Shown piece by piece: positions 46,672 to 54,315 of a DNA stretch of 54,315 nucleotides. Within the stretch, counting starts at the first letter, position 1, and every line of letters starts with the position of its first letter. Origin of the DNA: DASQWP01 sp050697555 (GTDB lineage: Bacteria; Actinomycetota; Thermoleophilia; Gaiellales; Gaiellaceae); NCBI GenBank assembly GCA_050697555.1, contig JBOHAD010000008.1, positions 1 through 54,315 of the forward strand, written 5' to 3'. The notes under the pieces were generated by a model. The model was not told where the DNA came from, searched no databases, and saw only the letters and a list, made by a program, of their open reading frames with translations. Position numbers and translations under genes: made by a program.

Positions 46672-48006
46672 TCATCGGCGTCTCTGGGAGGCCGCGAGCG
46701 ACTGGAGGTTCGGCATCTTGCCGCGGCCGAGCTGCTTGACGACCTTCTGCATCTGCTTGCGCGCCTGCATGAGCTGGTTGACCTGCTGCACTGTCGTCCC
46801 GCTTCCGCGCGCGATCCTGGCACGCCGCGAGCCGTTGATGATCTCCGGGCGGCGGCGCTCGTCCGCGGTCATCGAGAGCACGATCGCCTCCACGCGGCCG
46901 AGCTCGTTCTCGTCCACGTTCACGCCTTGGAGCTGCTTTCCGAGCCCGGGGATCATGCCGACGATCGACTTCACCGGGCCCATGCGCCGCATCATCCGGT
47001 AGCTCTGGAGGAAGTCGTCGAAGGTGAACTGGCCCGTGCGCAGGCGCTTCTCCATCTCCTCCTGCTCGTCGACCTCGGCCGCGGCCTCGGCGCGCTCGAT
47101 CAGCGTCAGGACGTCGCCCATGCCGAGGATGCGCGAGGCCATCCTGTCGGGGTGGAAGTACTCGAGCTGGTCGAGCTTCTCGCCCGTCGAGGCGAGCTTG
47201 ACCGGCTTCCCGGTGACCGCCTTGACGGAGAGGGCTGCGCCGCCGCGGGCGTCGCCGTCGAGCTTCGTCAAGACGACGCCGTCGAAGGCGACGCGCTCGG
47301 CAAAGGCCTCGGCGACCGCGACGGCCTCCTGGCCGGTCATCGCGTCCAGCACCAGGAGCACGTTCGTCGGGTTCGCCTTGCGGCGAATCCGCGACAGCTC
47401 GTCCATCAGGTCCTCGTCCACGTGCAGACGGCCTGCCGTGTCCAGGATCACGACGTCTCGGCCTTGGGCCTTGGCCTGCTCGATTCCCAGCTCGGTCACG
47501 GCGACGGCGTCCTTCGTGCCGCGCTCGAGGTAGACCGGGATCTGAATCTGCTTGCCGAGCTGCTCCAGCTGATCGACCGCGGCAGGGCGCTGGAGGTCGG
47601 CGGCCACGAGCGCCGGCGACTTTCCTTCGCGCCGGAGGAGAAGCGCCAGCTTCGCCGCGGCCGTCGTCTTCCCCGACCCCTGGAGGCCCGCGAGCAGGAT
47701 CACGGTCGGCGGCCGGCCGGCGAAGGCCAGTCTCGAGCCTCCCGACCCCATCAGCGCGGTCAGCTCCTCGTGGACGATCTTCACGACCTGCTGCCCCGGC
47801 GTGAGACTCTTCATCACCTCGCCCCCGGCGGCCCGCTCCTTGACGGTGGCGACGAACTCCTTGACGACCTTGAAGTTGACGTCGGCCTCGAGGAGGGCCA
47901 GGCGAATCTCGCGCGCCGCACGGGAGAGATCCTCCTCGGAGAGGCGGCCGTGCGAGCGCAGGTCGCCCAGCGTCGCTTGCAGCTTGTCGGCGAGCGTGTC
48001 AAACAT
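46672..48006 (-). CDS. ffh: Signal recognition particle protein Ffh
   Basis: 444 residues: the N domain MFDTLADKLQATLGDLRSHG, the G domain with GLQGSGKTTAAAKLALLLRR, LVAADLQRPAAVDQLEQLG, ILDTAGRLHVDEDLMDEL and LTKLDGDARGGAALSVK, and the M domain with YRMMRRMGPVKSIVGMIPGL, RRARIARGSGTTVQQVNQL. The M domain is rich in Met as expected for signal-sequence binding. It works with FtsY, encoded at 48983-49942. Confidence 0.97.
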   Translation of the reverse strand: MFDTLADKLQATLGDLRSHGRLSEEDLSRAAREIRLALLEADVNFKVVKEFVATVKERAAGGEVMKSLTPGQQVVKIVHEELTALMGSGGSRLAFAGRPPTVILLAGLQGSGKTTAAAKLALLLRREGKSPALVAADLQRPAAVDQLEQLGKQIQIPVYLERGTKDAVAVTELGIEQAKAQGRDVVILDTAGRLHVDEDLMDELSRIRRKANPTNVLLVLDAMTGQEAVAVAEAFAERVAFDGVVLTKLDGDARGGAALSVKAVTGKPVKLASTGEKLDQLEYFHPDRMASRILGMGDVLTLIERAEAAAEVDEQEEMEKRLRTGQFTFDDFLQSYRMMRRMGPVKSIVGMIPGLGKQLQGVNVDENELGRVEAIVLSMTADERRRPEIINGSRRARIARGSGTTVQQVNQLMQARKQMQKVVKQLGRGKMPNLQSLAASQRRR

Positions 48007-48066
48007 GGCGCGGCCGGAAAGTCTAGCTGCGGCCCCTTTTCGCAAATCCGACAGGAGGAGGCAGGC

Positions 48067-48273
48067 ATGGCCGACATCGCCAAGGTGATCACCATCATCG
48101 GCAACCATCCGGAGAGCTTCGCCAAGGCGGCCGAGGTGGCCGTTCAGGAGGCGGCCAAGACCGTGCGCGGGATCTCGGGCGCGGACGTCATCTCGATGAG
48201 CTGCGAGGTCGAGGGCGAGCGAATCAGCATGTACCGCACGACGGTGAACATCGCCTTCGCGATCGAGCGCTGA
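48067..48273 (+). CDS. Dodecin family flavin-binding protein
   Basis: 68 residues starting MADIAKVITIIGNHPESFAK, followed by EVAVQEAAKTVRGISGADVI and a strand pair MSCEVEGERISMYRTTVNIA. Size and the pattern of one helix over a three-stranded sheet match dodecin, which forms dodecamers that store flavins or flavin-like ligands. The archaeal Trp in the flavin stack is not evident, as is common in bacterial members. AGGAGGAGG precedes the ATG by a few bases. It is divergent from ffh across a 60-base gap. Confidence 0.85.
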   Translation: MADIAKVITIIGNHPESFAKAAEVAVQEAAKTVRGISGADVISMSCEVEGERISMYRTTVNIAFAIER

Positions 48274-48283
48274 CGGCTTCTAG

Positions 48284-48855
48284 CTAGTTCGACTGCGCCG
48301 TCGGCCGCACCAGGATCTCGTTGACGTCGACGTGCGGCGGCTGGCTCACCGCGTAGAGGACGGCGCGGCGGCCTCGCCCATCGCCGTCACCGCCCACTTC
48401 GTCGCCGAGTAGAGCGAGCCGGGAAGCACGCGCCGCCCGGCGACCGAGGACGTGAGGAGCAGGTGGCCCCGCGACTCCTTCAGGGCGGGGAGAGTCGCGC
48501 GGATCGTCAGGGCGGCGCCGTAGACGTTCGTGAGGATCATCGAGCGCCAGTGCGCGGGGGTGGACGCCAGGAAGCTGCGCCCTGCGCCGAAGCCGGCGTT
48601 CGCGAACGCGACGTCGAGGCGGCCGAACGCGTCGAGCGCCCTCCGCACCATCGCTTCCTGGTCCGGCCATTCGGTGACGTCGCAGCGGACGGCGAGGGCG
48701 CGCTCGTCGCCCCCGAGCTCCGCCGCGAGCTCGTCGAGCCGCTCGACCCGCCGGGCGGCGAGGACGAGTCGGTAGCCGGCCTCGGCCGCCCTCCGGGCGG
48801 TGGCGGCGCCGATGCCGCTCGAGGCGCCGGTGATCAGGAAGACGGGATCGGGCAG
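48284..48855 (-). pseudogene. Short-chain dehydrogenase with internal deletion
   Basis: The frame reads VFLITGASSGIGAATARRAA (cofactor Gly motif), FGRLDVAFANAGFGAGR, LTNVYGAALTIRATLPALKE, LLLTSSVAGRRVLPGSLYSA and TKWAVTAMGEA, so Ser, Tyr and Lys of the catalytic triad are present. It then breaks: a stop follows APSSTR, while the expected ending AVLYAVSQPPHVDVNEILVR continues in another frame to 48284. About 45-55 residues between are missing. The start would be CTG 48855 behind AGGAG. It is probably inactive. Confidence 0.75.
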
Positions 48856-48982
48856 TTTGAGGCTCCTTCCGTGTTGCCGCGCGCCGGGGCCGCCGCGGGC
48901 CTCCCTCCGGTTCCAGCGTATCGGTGGCGAGCGCGCGCGGGACGCGCAGAGTGCGCCGCGAGCGTGCCGAAGGTCGGCCGGA

Positions 48983-49942
48983 TCAGTCCTGGGGGGCGAT
49001 CAGCGCCCGCGCGAAGTCCTGTGGGTCGAACGGCTGCAGGTCATCGAGCGACTCCCCTAGCCCGATCAGCTTGACCGGGAGGCCCAGCTCGTGGGTCACG
49101 GCCACGGCTACTCCCCCCTTCGCGGTTCCGTCGAGCTTCGTCAGCGCGACGCCGCTCACGTCGACCGCCTCGTCGAAGAGCTGCGCCTGCCGCAGGCCGT
49201 TCTGTCCCGTCGTCGCGTCCAGGACGAGCAGCGTTTCGTGGGGTGCCCCCTCGAGCCGACCCGAGATCACGCGCCTGATCTTCGCCAGCTCCTCCATCAG
49301 GTTCGTCTGCGTGTGCAGGCGCCCAGCCGTGTCGACGATGACGACGTCGCGCCGGCGCGCCTCCGCCGCGGCGATGGCGTCGAACGCGACCGCCGCCGGA
49401 TCCGCGCCGCGCTGCGCGCCCACGAAGTCCGCGCCCGCGCGCTCAGCCCAGATCTCGAGCTGCTCCTCGGCGGCCGCACGGAAGGTGTCCGCCGCAGCGA
49501 GCACGACCGAGCGGCCGGACTCGCGCAGGCGGTGCGCGAGCTTGCCGATCGTGGTCGTCTTCCCGGTGCCGTTGACGCCGACTACGAGGACGACGCTCGG
49601 CGGGCCGTCGAGCCCGAGCTGCTCCTGCCCGTCCGCCGAGACGAGGTCCGCGACGACCTCCTCGAGCCCCTCGACGAGCTCCGCCTGGCTCCGGGGCTCG
49701 CGCGCCTCCAGGCGTTGCACGATCTCGACCGTCGCCGGCACGCCGCAGTCGGCGGCAATGAGTGCCTCCTCGATCCGTTCCCACGCCTCCTCGTCGCTCG
49801 GGTCGAAGAGCAGCTCGCGCGTCAGCGCTTGCCGGCTCGCGCTCAGCGACTCGCGCAGCCGACCGAACCAGCCTCGCTGCCGCTCGCCGTCCTCGGGCGC
49901 CCCGTCGTCGTCGCCGAGGAACTCGGCCCAGCTCCGCGTCAC
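48983..49942 (-). CDS. ftsY: Signal recognition particle receptor FtsY
   Basis: 319 residues from GTG 49942, which overlaps the smc stop. NG domain only: ERIEEALIAADCGVPATVEI, VLVVGVNGTGKTTTIGKLAH, LAAADTFRAAAEEQLEIWAE, VIVDTAGRLHTQTNLMEELA, LTKLDGTAKGGVAVAVTHEL and LPVKLIGLGESLDDLQPFDP. A short acidic N-terminal segment replaces the long A domain. It receives SRP-ribosome complexes at the membrane. Confidence 0.96.
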   Translation of the reverse strand: MTRSWAEFLGDDDGAPEDGERQRGWFGRLRESLSASRQALTRELLFDPSDEEAWERIEEALIAADCGVPATVEIVQRLEAREPRSQAELVEGLEEVVADLVSADGQEQLGLDGPPSVVLVVGVNGTGKTTTIGKLAHRLRESGRSVVLAAADTFRAAAEEQLEIWAERAGADFVGAQRGADPAAVAFDAIAAAEARRRDVVIVDTAGRLHTQTNLMEELAKIRRVISGRLEGAPHETLLVLDATTGQNGLRQAQLFDEAVDVSGVALTKLDGTAKGGVAVAVTHELGLPVKLIGLGESLDDLQPFDPQDFARALIAPQD

Positions 49943-52095
49943 GCGGAGAGGGCGCGCGCCGGAGCCTCAGTTTCGAGCCGCTTGGAGACGATCTCGGAGA
50001 TGCCGTCGGCGCCCATCGTGACGCCGTAGAGGATATCCGCGGCCTCGATCGTCCGTTTCTGGTGGGTCACGACGATGAACTGAGCCCGCCCTGCGAAGCG
50101 GCGCAGCAGATCGGTGAAGCGGCCGATGTTCGCGTCGTCGAGGGCCGCCTCGACCTCGTCCAGGAGATAGAACGGGCACGGGCGGGCGAGAAAGAGCGCG
50201 AAGAGAAACGAGATCGCGCCGAGCGCCTTCTCGCCGCCCGAGAGGAGCGAGAGACGCGTGATCCGCTTCCCTGCAGGCTGGAGCTCGATCTCGATGCCCG
50301 GCTCCTCGTCCTCCTCCTCGACGCGAATCAGGCGCCCTTTGCCCCCGGGGAAGAGCGTCGCGGCCACCTCCTCGAAGTGCCGCTCGACCTCGGCCAGCGT
50401 CTCCTCGAAGCGCCGCTCGACCGTCTGCGTGAGATCGTCGCGCAGGCCGGCCAGCTCCCCGAGCGAGCGCTCCAGGTCCTCGCGCTGCGCCGTCAGCTCC
50501 CCGAGCCGCGCCTTCTCGCGCGCGTGCTCCTCGGCGGCGAGCGGGTTCACCTGCCCGAGCCCCTCGCGCCGCCTCTCGAGCCGCTCCACCTGGCCGCGGA
50601 GCTCCTCCGCCTCCTCCTCCGAGAGCGCCTCGGCCTCGGCTGCCTCAGGAAGCCGCCGCAGCACCTCCTCGCGCTCCGCCTCCAGACGGGCGCGCTCGAC
50701 GCTCACGAGAGAGAGCCGCTCCCCGGCCTCCGCAGCGGCCCGCCGAAGCTCGGACTCCCAGGCGCCGAGCCGCCGCAGCTCCTCGCCGAGCTCGCCCGCC
50801 CGACTGCCGCCCGCGTCCACGCGGGCGCGCAACGGCGCCTCGAAGCGCGCTGCCGCCTCTCCCGAGGCTGCCAGCGTCCCGGCCGCGCGCTCGACCGCGC
50901 CGGCGAGGGCCTCGAGGAGGTCCGTCCGGCGGCGCGGCTCCTCCTCTTTGGCCGTCTCGGCCGCGAACCAGGCTTCGCCGCCGGAGAGGACGAGGAGCGC
51001 GTCGAGTTTTCGCGCCCGCGCCTCCTCGAGCCGACCGAGCGCCGGCCCGAGCTCCACCGGCTCGGGTCGCCAGGAGCCGGCCTCGCGGAGCGCACGCTCG
51101 TAGCTCGCCCGACGGGGCTCCCGCGCCCGCGCGGGCCGGTCCGACTCCGCCCGCAGGCTCGCCGCCGTCTCCTCGGCCCGCTCGCGCCGCAGATCGAGCC
51201 GCTCGAGCGCGCTCCGCAGCCGGTAGAGGGCGGCCGTCGCCTGCTCGTGGCGCGTCGCAGCCTCGGCGAGACCGTCCTCCGCCTGGCGCCGCTCGGCGAG
51301 GAGGCCTTCGAGGCGCTCGTCGTGCCGGCGGCGCTCCTGCGCTGCGGCCGTGTGCCGCTCCTCCACCTCCGCGAGGCGACGCTCGATCCGGTCGAGCTCG
51401 GCCGCAGCCAGACGCGTCTTCAGCCGCTCGATCTCGTGCCCGAGCTTCTCGGCTCGCTCCGCAGCCGTCGCCTGAAGCGCGAGCGGCCGCAGCCGCTTGC
51501 GCACGTCGTCCTCGAGGTCCCGCGCCCGCTCGACCTGCGTCTCGACGCGCGCGAGCTTCAGCTCCGCTCGGTGGCGGCGGCGCTTGAACTTGCCGAGGCC
51601 GGCCGCCTCCTCGACGAGCGCGCGCCGCTCGCGTGGCTTCGAGGCGAGGATCTGCTCGACGCGGCCCTGGCCGACGACGGAGTGCATCTCCCCGCCCAAG
51701 CCGAGGTCGGCGAGCAGCTCGACGACGTCCGCGCGGCGCACGTGCGCGCGGTTGACGAGGTACTCGCCCTCTCCGCCCCGGTGCAGGCGTCGCATGATCG
51801 AAAGCTCGGAGTACTCGACGGGGCCCTCGCCCTCCTCGTTGTCGAAGAGGAGCTCGACCTCGCACCAGTCGGCGGGCGGGCGCTCCTTCGAGCCGGCGTA
51901 GAGCACGTCCTCGGGCTTCTCGGCCCGGAGCTCGGTCGGGCTCAGGCTTCCGGCCGCCCAGACGATCGCGTCGGCGACGTTCGACTTCCCGGAGCCGTTG
52001 GGCCCGACGACGATCGCCACCCCCGGTTCGAGCCTGACCTCGATCGGGTCCGGGAACGACTTGAAGCCGCGCAGCTTGAGAGAACGCAGGTACAC
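49939..52095 (-). CDS. smc: SMC-like chromosome segregation ATPase, short and hinge-less
   Basis: 718 residues, compared with about 1150-1200 for bacterial SMC. The N-terminal head is intact: MYLRSLKLRGFKSFPDPIEV, IVVGPNGSGKSNVADAIVWA, and GQGRVEQILASKPRERRALV. The C-terminal head has LSLLSGGEKALGAISFLFAL (signature) and FYLLDEVEAALDDANIGRFT (Walker B). Between them, coiled coil of about 150 residues on each side surrounds a short segment (about 335-405, WRPEPVELGPALGRLEEARA). That segment has no Gly-rich hinge dimerisation motif that I can recognise. Context (rnc upstream, ftsY downstream) is the normal smc locus. Confidence 0.88.
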   Translation of the reverse strand: MYLRSLKLRGFKSFPDPIEVRLEPGVAIVVGPNGSGKSNVADAIVWAAGSLSPTELRAEKPEDVLYAGSKERPPADWCEVELLFDNEEGEGPVEYSELSIMRRLHRGGEGEYLVNRAHVRRADVVELLADLGLGGEMHSVVGQGRVEQILASKPRERRALVEEAAGLGKFKRRRHRAELKLARVETQVERARDLEDDVRKRLRPLALQATAAERAEKLGHEIERLKTRLAAAELDRIERRLAEVEERHTAAAQERRRHDERLEGLLAERRQAEDGLAEAATRHEQATAALYRLRSALERLDLRRERAEETAASLRAESDRPARAREPRRASYERALREAGSWRPEPVELGPALGRLEEARARKLDALLVLSGGEAWFAAETAKEEEPRRRTDLLEALAGAVERAAGTLAASGEAAARFEAPLRARVDAGGSRAGELGEELRRLGAWESELRRAAAEAGERLSLVSVERARLEAEREEVLRRLPEAAEAEALSEEEAEELRGQVERLERRREGLGQVNPLAAEEHAREKARLGELTAQREDLERSLGELAGLRDDLTQTVERRFEETLAEVERHFEEVAATLFPGGKGRLIRVEEEDEEPGIEIELQPAGKRITRLSLLSGGEKALGAISFLFALFLARPCPFYLLDEVEAALDDANIGRFTDLLRRFAGRAQFIVVTHQKRTIEAADILYGVTMGADGISEIVSKRLETEAPARALSA

Positions 52096-52131
52096 GCCGC
52101 GCGAAGTCTGACGGGGAGCGCGGACGACGGC

Positions 52132-52878
52132 CTACAGGCCGGCGGCCAGCTTCTCCAGCGCTTCCCGGGCCGCGGACTGCTCGGCCGCCTTCTTGGATGC
52201 GCCGGTGCCGACCCCGACCTCCTCCCCGCCGATGTTCGCGGCGCAGGTGAATCGGCGTTCGTGCGGGGGCCCTTCGACCTCGAGGACCGTGTAGGAGACG
52301 GAGAGGCCGCGGCGGGCGAGCTCCTCCTGGAGCTCCGTCTTGAAGTCGACGTGTCCCTCGATCGCATACTCGATCCGGTCGCGGAAGGCGGCGATGATCG
52401 GCTCGCGGAGGGGCTCGAAGCCGTGCTCCAGGTAGAGAGCGCCGAGGCACGCCTCCACGAGCGCCGAGAGCACGTTGCGGTTGTCGGCGAGCCGCCCGAG
52501 CTCGTCCGCGTCGACGTCCCCCGCCTGCGTGGCGAAGAGCCCTCCGAGCTCGAGCCTCTTCCCGACGACGGCGCAGCTCTGGCGGGAGACCACGTGGGCG
52601 CGGATCTTGGCGAGCTGTCCCTCGGACTCCTCCGGGAAACGCTCGTAGAGCTCCTGCGCGATGGCCAGGCCGAGCACGCTGTCCCCCAGGAACTCCAGCC
52701 GCTCGTAGGAGTCGGCGCGGCTCGCCGCCCAGGAGGCGTGCGTGAAGGCGTGGCGGAGGCGTTCTCGCGGGAGCGCCTCGATGAGGGCGAGGAGCGCCGC
52801 GCTCGCGTCCTGGGACGGGCTACTGGTGTGACGAGATGTAGTCGACGGCCTGACCCACGGTCTGGATCTGCTGGGCAT
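52132..52878 (-). CDS. rnc: Ribonuclease III
   Basis: The conserved protein begins LLALIEALPRERLRHAFTHA, then YERLEFLGDSVLGLAIAQEL (active-site signature), NRNVLSALVEACLGALYLEH, and a C-terminal dsRNA-binding domain with DFKTELQEELARRGLSVSYT and GVGTGASKKAAEQSAAREAL. No ATG/GTG/TTG lies where the family starts. The nearest ATG (52878) overlaps acpP by 59 bases and adds about 29 unconserved residues, giving 248 in all. It processes rRNA precursors and structured mRNAs. Confidence 0.9.
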   Translation of the reverse strand: MPSRSRPWVRPSTTSRHTSSPSQDASAALLALIEALPRERLRHAFTHASWAASRADSYERLEFLGDSVLGLAIAQELYERFPEESEGQLAKIRAHVVSRQSCAVVGKRLELGGLFATQAGDVDADELGRLADNRNVLSALVEACLGALYLEHGFEPLREPIIAAFRDRIEYAIEGHVDFKTELQEELARRGLSVSYTVLEVEGPPHERRFTCAANIGGEEVGVGTGASKKAAEQSAAREALEKLAAGL

Positions 52879-53062
52879 CCTCGTCCGAGATCTTGATCCC
52901 GAACTGATCCTCGAGCTCCATGATGAGCTCGACGAGGTCGAGCGAGTCGGCGTCGAGATCCTCCTGGAACGAGGCCTCCTCGGTGATCTCGCCTTCCTCG
53001 ATCCCGAGTTGCTCGACCAGCACTTCCTTCACCCGCTCAGAGATCTCCTCGCGCGAAGCCAT
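52820..53062 (-). CDS. acpP: Acyl carrier protein
   Basis: 80 residues: REEISERVKEVLVEQLGIEE, FQEDLDADSLDLVELIMELE with Ser in the DSL phosphopantetheine site, and FGIKISDEDAQQIQTVGQAV. Acidic, as for all type-II fatty-acid ACPs. AGAGAGG lies just upstream of the ATG. It is in the order plsX-acpP-rnc, linking fatty-acid synthesis to rRNA processing genes. Confidence 0.97.
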   Translation of the reverse strand: MASREEISERVKEVLVEQLGIEEGEITEEASFQEDLDADSLDLVELIMELEDQFGIKISDEDAQQIQTVGQAVDYISSHQ

Positions 53063-53140
53063 TTCCTCTCTCTACCTGCCTTTCCGGTCGTGGGGCGCCC
53101 AGCGGACGGCGGAGGATGCTACCACGCCGCGCGCGGCGGT

Positions 53141-54124
53141 TCAGGTGGCGCGATCCCCGCCGACGCGTTCGCCCAGATGCTCGACGACGCCGCTCCGGAC
53201 GCCGCGCGCCGCGTACCGGATCGCGTTTGCGATCGCCGTCCGCGAGGAGTTCCCATGCGCGATGACGACGAGCCCGCGCAGGCCGAGGAGGTAGGCGCCG
53301 CCGTACGTCTCCGGGTCGAGCCGCTCGCGCAGGGCCCTCGCGGCCGGCCGGATGAGCAGTCCGCCCAGCTTCCCGCGCAGGGACGCGGTCACCTCGGCGC
53401 GGAATGTGTCGAGCGTGGTCTTGATCGTCCCCTCGAGCAGCTTGAGCGCCATGTTCCCCGTGAAGCCGTCGCAGACGACGACGTCGGCGGCCCTGGCCAG
53501 CAGGTCGCGTCCCTCGACGTTGCCGATGAAGCGGAGGCCGCTCGCCTGGAGCTCGCTGTGCGCCTCCCGGACGAGGCGGTTCCCCTTTTCGGCCTCTTCG
53601 CCGATCGAGAGAAGGGCGACCTCGGGCTCCTCGATGCTCAGGATCTCGCGCGCGAAGACCGCTCCCATCTGCGCGAACTGCACGAGGTGCTCCGGCCTCG
53701 CATCGGCGTTCGCCCCCGCGTCGAGCAGCACCGAAGGGCCCCCGATGGCCGGCAGCGGCACGGCGATGGCGGGCCGGTGCACCGCGGGGAGGCGCCGGAT
53801 CTCGACCAGGCCGGCCGCGAGGGCCGCACCTGTGTTACCGGCTGAGACGACGGCTTCGGCCTCTCCCGCGCCGACGGCGCGGCAGGCGAGGAAGAGGGAG
53901 CTCTCGCGCTTCTCGCGAACGGCGTCGGAGGGCTTCTCGTCCATCGCCACGACCTCCTCCGCGTGGACGATCGGGAGACCGCCGGCGAGCGGCTCGACTC
54001 GCTCGCGGCGCCCGTAGAGGACCGGCCTGACCTCGTCCGAGGCCGCCTCGACGGCTCCCGCGACGATCTCCTCCGGCGCTCGATCGCCGCCCATGGCGTC
54101 GACGGCGACCCGGACAGGCGGCAT
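53141..54124 (-). CDS. plsX: Phosphate acyltransferase PlsX
   Basis: 327 residues: VRVAVDAMGGDRAPEEIVAG, SAGNTGAALAAGLVEIRRLP, RPAIAVPLPAIGGPSVLLDA and GANADARPEHLVQFAQMGAV, VCDGFTGNMALKLLEGTIKT. It converts acyl-ACP to acyl-phosphate for membrane phospholipid synthesis. The ATG lies three bases after the rpmF stop. About 78 bases separate it from acpP, with no structure I recognise. Confidence 0.96.
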   Translation of the reverse strand: MPPVRVAVDAMGGDRAPEEIVAGAVEAASDEVRPVLYGRRERVEPLAGGLPIVHAEEVVAMDEKPSDAVREKRESSLFLACRAVGAGEAEAVVSAGNTGAALAAGLVEIRRLPAVHRPAIAVPLPAIGGPSVLLDAGANADARPEHLVQFAQMGAVFAREILSIEEPEVALLSIGEEAEKGNRLVREAHSELQASGLRFIGNVEGRDLLARAADVVVCDGFTGNMALKLLEGTIKTTLDTFRAEVTASLRGKLGGLLIRPAARALRERLDPETYGGAYLLGLRGLVVIAHGNSSRTAIANAIRYAARGVRSGVVEHLGERVGGDRAT

Positions 54125-54127
54125 GGT

Positions 54128-54315
54128 CTACGGAGCGGGCGTCTCGAGCGGCTCGACCTCGCGGCCGCGATAGGTGCCGCAGGTCGGGCAGACGTGATGC
54201 GGGCGCTTCGGCTGGTGGCACTGCGGGCACTCGACGAGTGCCGGCAGGCTCAGCTTGTGCGTCGCCCGCCGCTTGTCGCGCCGCGACTTGGAGGTCTTTC
54301 GTTTCGGAACGGCCA
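54128..54315 (-). CDS. rpmF: 50S ribosomal protein L32 (first base of start codon outside window)
   Basis: The frame starts TGGCCGTTCC at the window edge, so only the A of the ATG is missing. It reads AVPKRKTSKSRRDKRRATHK, LSLPALVECPQCHQPKRPHH and VCPTCGTYRGREVEPLE, with TAG at 54130-54128. The two CxxC pairs form the zinc ribbon of the C+ type L32. Gene order rpmF-plsX-acpP is typical. Confidence 0.95.
   Translation of the reverse strand, partial: AVPKRKTSKSRRDKRRATHKLSLPALVECPQCHQPKRPHHVCPTCGTYRGREVEPLETPAP

Noticed and set aside
49762..52896. Open frame of over 1000 codons on the plus strand
   Set aside because: It runs antisense to ftsY, smc and rnc, is repetitive in Arg/Leu/Glu, and has no domain; it is a by-product of biased codon use.

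Overview
The window is about 54 kb of very GC-rich DNA with strongly GC-biased third codon positions. It comes from an actinobacterium-like chromosome. The right half carries the housekeeping order rpmF-plsX-acpP-rnc-smc-ftsY and ffh-rpsP-khpA-rimM-trmD-rplS-lepB-rnhB-yraN-comM-dprA. Together with many leaderless-type starts (a TAnnnT box 6-7 bases before ATG/GTG), many GTG/TTG starts, and the DUF899/DUF2182 genes, this suggests a deep actinobacterial lineage, perhaps Thermoleophilia/Gaiellales. The taxon is an inference; no rRNA gene is present.

Region 1 (1-7.1 kb) is a decayed accessory zone. It holds two tRNA 3'-half remnants and broken copies of a beta-lactamase-like membrane protein, TetR, glycosyltransferase, aldo/keto reductase, PadR and EamA genes. 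Intact among them are a ParB-like protein, an ArsR/SRPBCC pair split by a DUF1801 gene between 108-bp direct repeats, and a DHFR-like reductase.

Region 2 (7.1-11.6 kb, minus strand) has a GST followed by a compact operon: VOC protein, PaaK-type CoA ligase, citryl-CoA-lyase-like protein and MetE-like methyltransferase. Region 3 (11.7-15.6 kb, minus) is an operon of four DUF899 thioredoxin-like paralogues and one DUF2182 membrane protein, divergent from an SOS-boxed dinB. Region 4 (16.9-23.3 kb) contains small enzymes, an AsnC/EamA divergent pair, a nitroreductase, an MFS exporter and an ATP-grasp ligase.

Region 5 (23.4-40.3 kb) is the most interesting part. It contains a second MetE-like protein, a histidine-ammonia-lyase homologue lacking the Ala-Ser-Gly that forms the MIO cofactor, a betaine-homocysteine-methyltransferase-like protein, a Dpp-type ABC importer with Tat/lipoprotein binding protein, and an IclR regulator. 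It continues with a class-I glutamine amidotransferase, two divergent zinc alcohol dehydrogenases, a formaldehyde-activating-enzyme (Fae) homologue, an enolase-superfamily dehydratase, an amidohydrolase and a PLP lyase. I read this as a candidate undescribed catabolic island for an imported methylated (for example quaternary-amine or O/N-methyl) compound, with methyl groups passed to homocysteine or released as formaldehyde. The gene content is seen in the sequence; the pathway is inferred.

Region 6 (40.3-54.3 kb, minus) is the housekeeping block, transcribed toward the left. Oddities are a 718-residue SMC with no recognisable hinge, an inverted-repeat-bounded rpsP-khpA spacer, and an SDR pseudogene plus a dodecin gene between ffh and ftsY. 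Several genes (a MetE-like gene, dppB, the amidotransferase, rnc) lack a normal start codon where their family would start, from either small indels or non-canonical starts.
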